From NCBI RefSeq assembly GCF_018853465.1, contig NZ_JABBOU010000027.1, forward strand, positions 1 through 41,870: DNA of 41,870 nt, written 5' to 3'. Position 1 is the stretch's first letter. The number at the start of each line of letters is the position of its first letter. Position numbers and translations under genes: made by a program. The notes beneath the pieces were generated by a model. It searched no databases. It saw only the letters and a list, made by a program, of their open reading frames with translations, and was not told the origin of the DNA. The DNA comes from Acidithiobacillus montserratensis (GTDB lineage: Bacteria > Pseudomonadota > Gammaproteobacteria > Acidithiobacillales > Acidithiobacillaceae). This document shows, one piece after another, positions 39,932-41,870 of the stretch.

Positions 39932-40416
39932 TCGGTCCCACCGCCCAGAGGACCCGAGGCTGTTTGCATAAAATTGGGTAGCCCCATTTTGTCAATCAGA
40001 TCAATGTGAGTTTCCAGCCAGTCAATATGCTCTTCAGTCTGCTCCTGAATTTCGACGAGAATCTCGCGCGAGACGTAGTCCTTGACCGATTCGCAATAAT
40101 GAATGGCCTCTACATAATGGGCGCGGCCAGCTTCTTCCAGTTTCAAGTCACAAGCCAGGCATTCAGCCACATTTTCACCAATGAGCAATTTATTCAGGTC
40201 CTGCAGATTGGGTAAGCCGTCCAGAAACAATATACGTTCGATCAGTTTGTCAGCATGCTGCATTTCTTCAATGGATTCCGCATATTCATGCTTACCCAAA
40301 GCAAACAGACCCCAGTTTTTGTACATGCGGGCATGCAGAAAATATTGATTGATGGCCGTCAACTCAATGGCCAATGCTTTATTCAACAACTGTATAACTT
40401 TTTTGTCGCCTTTCAT
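39928..40416 (-). CDS. bfr: Bacterioferritin
   Basis: A 162-residue bacterioferritin, usual length. Ferroxidase ligands E18, Y25 (conserved aromatic), E51, H54, E94 and H130 are present, and Met52 is the haem ligand. Position 127, a Glu ligand in E. coli, is Thr here (EQTEEHIDW), although two Glu follow. It stores iron as a ferric mineral in a 24-mer and limits Fenton damage. AGGAG precedes the ATG. It follows bfd at 89 bases and overlaps the DUF1826 stop by 4 bases on the opposite strand. Confidence 0.95.
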   Translation of the reverse strand: MKGDKKVIQLLNKALAIELTAINQYFLHARMYKNWGLFALGKHEYAESIEEMQHADKLIERILFLDGLPNLQDLNKLLIGENVAECLACDLKLEEAGRAHYVEAIHYCESVKDYVSREILVEIQEQTEEHIDWLETHIDLIDKMGLPNFMQTASGPLGGGTD

Positions 40417-40505
40417 GCCACGCTCCTGATTGAATAATTCATGGAAGATACAGAAAAAAATTTAGCTTTATCATCCACACCGGCGAGTCCCTATGCGCCA
40501 ATGAA

Positions 40506-40733
40506 TCAGATCGCCTGCTTGAAATTGCGCTGCGGATGCTGACCTAGAGGATAATGTGTGACCCGAGCATGCTGTATTTCCTGGTCCAGAACCGCTTTGG
40601 CACAAGTCGCACAGCGACCACACTGGGAAGCTACACCCAACTGTTGGCGCAAATCCCGCATGGAACAGGCACCTTCGCACACTGCCTGCTGAATGTCTCG
40701 CTCAGTCACACCGTTACATACACACACGTACAT
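40506..40733 (-). CDS. bfd: Bacterioferritin-associated ferredoxin
   Basis: A 75-residue protein with the 2Fe-2S site MYVCVCNGVTERDI and SQCGRCATC (CxC ... CxxC). Bfd reduces the haem of bacterioferritin and allows release of stored iron. I chose ATG 40733 because GAGG is 7 bases upstream and the protein then begins as the family does. The tail after about residue 52 is slightly long. Just upstream of bfr, with a weak Fur-like site. Confidence 0.93.
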   Translation of the reverse strand: MYVCVCNGVTERDIQQAVCEGACSMRDLRQQLGVASQCGRCATCAKAVLDQEIQHARVTHYPLGQHPQRNFKQAI

Positions 40734-40770
40734 GGCAAGCCTCACAAAAAGTGAACATCCTCATTCAAAC

Positions 40771-40789
40771 GCAAATGATAATGCATGTC
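40771..40789. promoter_or_regulatory. Possible Fur box before bfd
   Basis: The sequence around AAATGATAATGCATGTC matches 13 of 19 positions of the classical Fur 19-mer, about 40 bases before the bfd start. It fits repression of bfd under iron sufficiency; weaker than the site at 38707. Confidence 0.35.
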
Positions 40790-40876
40790 AATAACATTCA
40801 TGATATATCGCCTTTCTTCTGCGGAAGGCTTGGGAGTAAGATGCTGTGATTCTTTCATTCGAGCGAGATACCATCC

Positions 40877-41870
40877 ATGAGCCAAGCCCCCCATTCCACT
40901 CTAAATGCCGAAACGCTTTGTCAGATCAGTGAGGACATCCTGGCGCTTGCCCGCAAACAAGGTGCCAGTGCAGCGGAAGCAGCCGCCAGCACCGGTAAGG
41001 GACTGTCCGTCACGGTCCGCCTGGGTGAGGTGGAATCCATTGAGTACAATCAGGATAAGGGCATGGGCGTGACCGTGTATCTGGGACAGTCCAAAGGCAG
41101 CGCTTCCACCTCGGATTTTTCCCGCAAGGCCATTGCCGAAACCGTCGAGGCGGCACTGACCATTGCCCGCCATACGGCAGCAGATCCTTTCTCTGGTCTG
41201 GCGGATCCAGCCCTTTTTGCACGGGAATTTCCGGATCTGGATCTTTACCATCCCTGGTCCATAGATGCCGACACGGCCGCCGATCTGGCGCGGCGCTGCG
41301 AGGCCGCCGCCCGGGACAGCGATCCCCGTATTCACAATTCCGAGGGAGGCAGTCTGGGGAGCAGTGAAGGGATTTCGGTGTATGCCAATAGTCTGGGTTT
41401 TGTCGGGCAGCGACAATCATCCCGACATAGCCTGTCCTGCTCCGTCATTGCCGAAGACTTGCAAGGCGGCATGCAAAGAGACTACTGGTACGATGTGGCC
41501 CGCGACGCTGCCGCCCTGGACAGCCCGGAAAGTATCGGTAAAACCGCTGCAGAGCGGGCTCTGCGGCGTCTGGATGCCCGCAAGATTCCCACCACCAAAG
41601 CGCCGGTGATTTTTGAGAACCAGGTAGCTTCCAGCATTCTCGGGCATCTGGCCAGCGCCATCAGCGGTGGCAGTCTCTATCGGCAAAGCTCCTTTCTGGT
41701 GGACAGCCTCGGCAAGACCCTGTTTCCGGAACATATTCGTATTTATGAAGAACCCCTGCGTCAACGCGGGCTAGGCAGTGCCAGCTTTGATGCAGAAGGG
41801 GTAGCCACTCGCAATCGCGACATCATCGCGGCGGGTGTGCTGCAGGGTTATATTCTCGACAGTTACAGCG
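40877..41870 (+). CDS. pmbA: TldE/PmbA-like metalloprotease subunit, N-terminal part (3' truncated)
   Basis: An open frame of 331 codons running off the window from ATG 40877 (MSQAPHSTLNAETL). It fits the PmbA/TldE family: SVTVRLGEVESIEYNQDKGMGVTVYLG at about residues 43-70, SRKAIAETVEAALTIARHTA, EGISVYANSLGF, and near the end ASSILGHLASAISGGSLYRQ. TldD/TldE acts as a cytoplasmic protease in peptide-antibiotic and antitoxin maturation. The C-terminus is not visible. Confidence 0.9.
   Translation, partial: MSQAPHSTLNAETLCQISEDILALARKQGASAAEAAASTGKGLSVTVRLGEVESIEYNQDKGMGVTVYLGQSKGSASTSDFSRKAIAETVEAALTIARHTAADPFSGLADPALFAREFPDLDLYHPWSIDADTAADLARRCEAAARDSDPRIHNSEGGSLGSSEGISVYANSLGFVGQRQSSRHSLSCSVIAEDLQGGMQRDYWYDVARDAAALDSPESIGKTAAERALRRLDARKIPTTKAPVIFENQVASSILGHLASAISGGSLYRQSSFLVDSLGKTLFPEHIRIYEEPLRQRGLGSASFDAEGVATRNRDIIAAGVLQGYILDSYS

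Noticed and set aside
1..41870. tRNA, rRNA or CRISPR array
   Set aside because: No cloverleaf with a convincing T-arm and acceptor stem, no rRNA signature and no regularly spaced repeat array were seen by eye. The GGTTCGAGCC in the 80-bp repeat resembles a T-loop, but the rest of a tRNA is missing.

Overview
The window most likely comes from an Acidithiobacillus (sulfur-oxidising acidophile). The evidence is a soxYZB / resB / soxXA / ccsA cluster without soxCD, read together with ctaA, ctaB and a cyoABCD bo3-type quinol oxidase. A fused ATP sulfurylase/APS kinase and an HdeD-type membrane protein fit this. The species cannot be fixed from the sequence alone; base composition away from the left end suits a moderate-GC member of the genus.

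Layout. Positions 1-5549 are an accessory island: the 3' end of a Fic gene, a HTH protein, a broken helicase fused behind an unknown ORF, a ParD/ParE pair, a complete class II Fic protein and an RHH antitoxin/Doc toxin pair. A hairpin-bearing repeat occurs here twice at 80 bp and once in a degenerate form, and several genes have conspicuous operator-like palindromes. Positions 5667-9439 carry a phosphoribosyltransferase, the sat-cysC fusion and an NFACT (RqcH-like) gene, closely spaced. Positions 9469-10644 (minus) hold an Rrf2-type regulator with three cysteines and HdeD.

Positions 10934-25846 (minus) are the respiratory sulfur block. In transcription order it reads cyoA-cyoB-cyoC-cyoD-ctaA-like-ctaB, a 370-bp gap containing a good sigma-54 type promoter, then a DUF302-like protein-soxY-soxZ-soxB-membrane cytochrome-resB-soxX-soxA-ccsA and a terminator. 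SoxXA, SoxYZ and SoxB oxidise thiosulfate in the periplasm; ResB/CcsA attach haem to the cytochromes; CtaA/CtaB make the haem for the oxidase; CyoABCD reduces oxygen with quinol. The membrane cytochrome between soxB and resB is a candidate link between Sox electrons and the quinone pool. The block is flanked by AT-rich DNA, and the ctaA/ctaB segment is visibly richer in GC than its neighbours.

Positions 26416-32805 are mainly metabolic: a DJ-1/PfpI protein overlapping rpiA, pdxH, a small unknown gene, leuC and leuD with a small ORF between them, then a methyltransferase diverging from an XRE/MmyB-type regulator. Positions 32910-40733 concern metals: a ZnuABC-like importer diverging from an OprB-like porin, a small membrane protein, a FeoC-like protein behind a Fur box, a COG0523 GTPase broken by an 11-bp tandem repeat, DUF1826, bacterioferritin and its ferredoxin. 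The znuA/porin gap and the COG0523 gene carry the same TGCAAC-N3-GTTGCR palindrome core, suggesting one zinc-type regulon. The window ends inside a pmbA/tldE-like gene.

I see no tRNA, rRNA, CRISPR array or intact insertion sequence.
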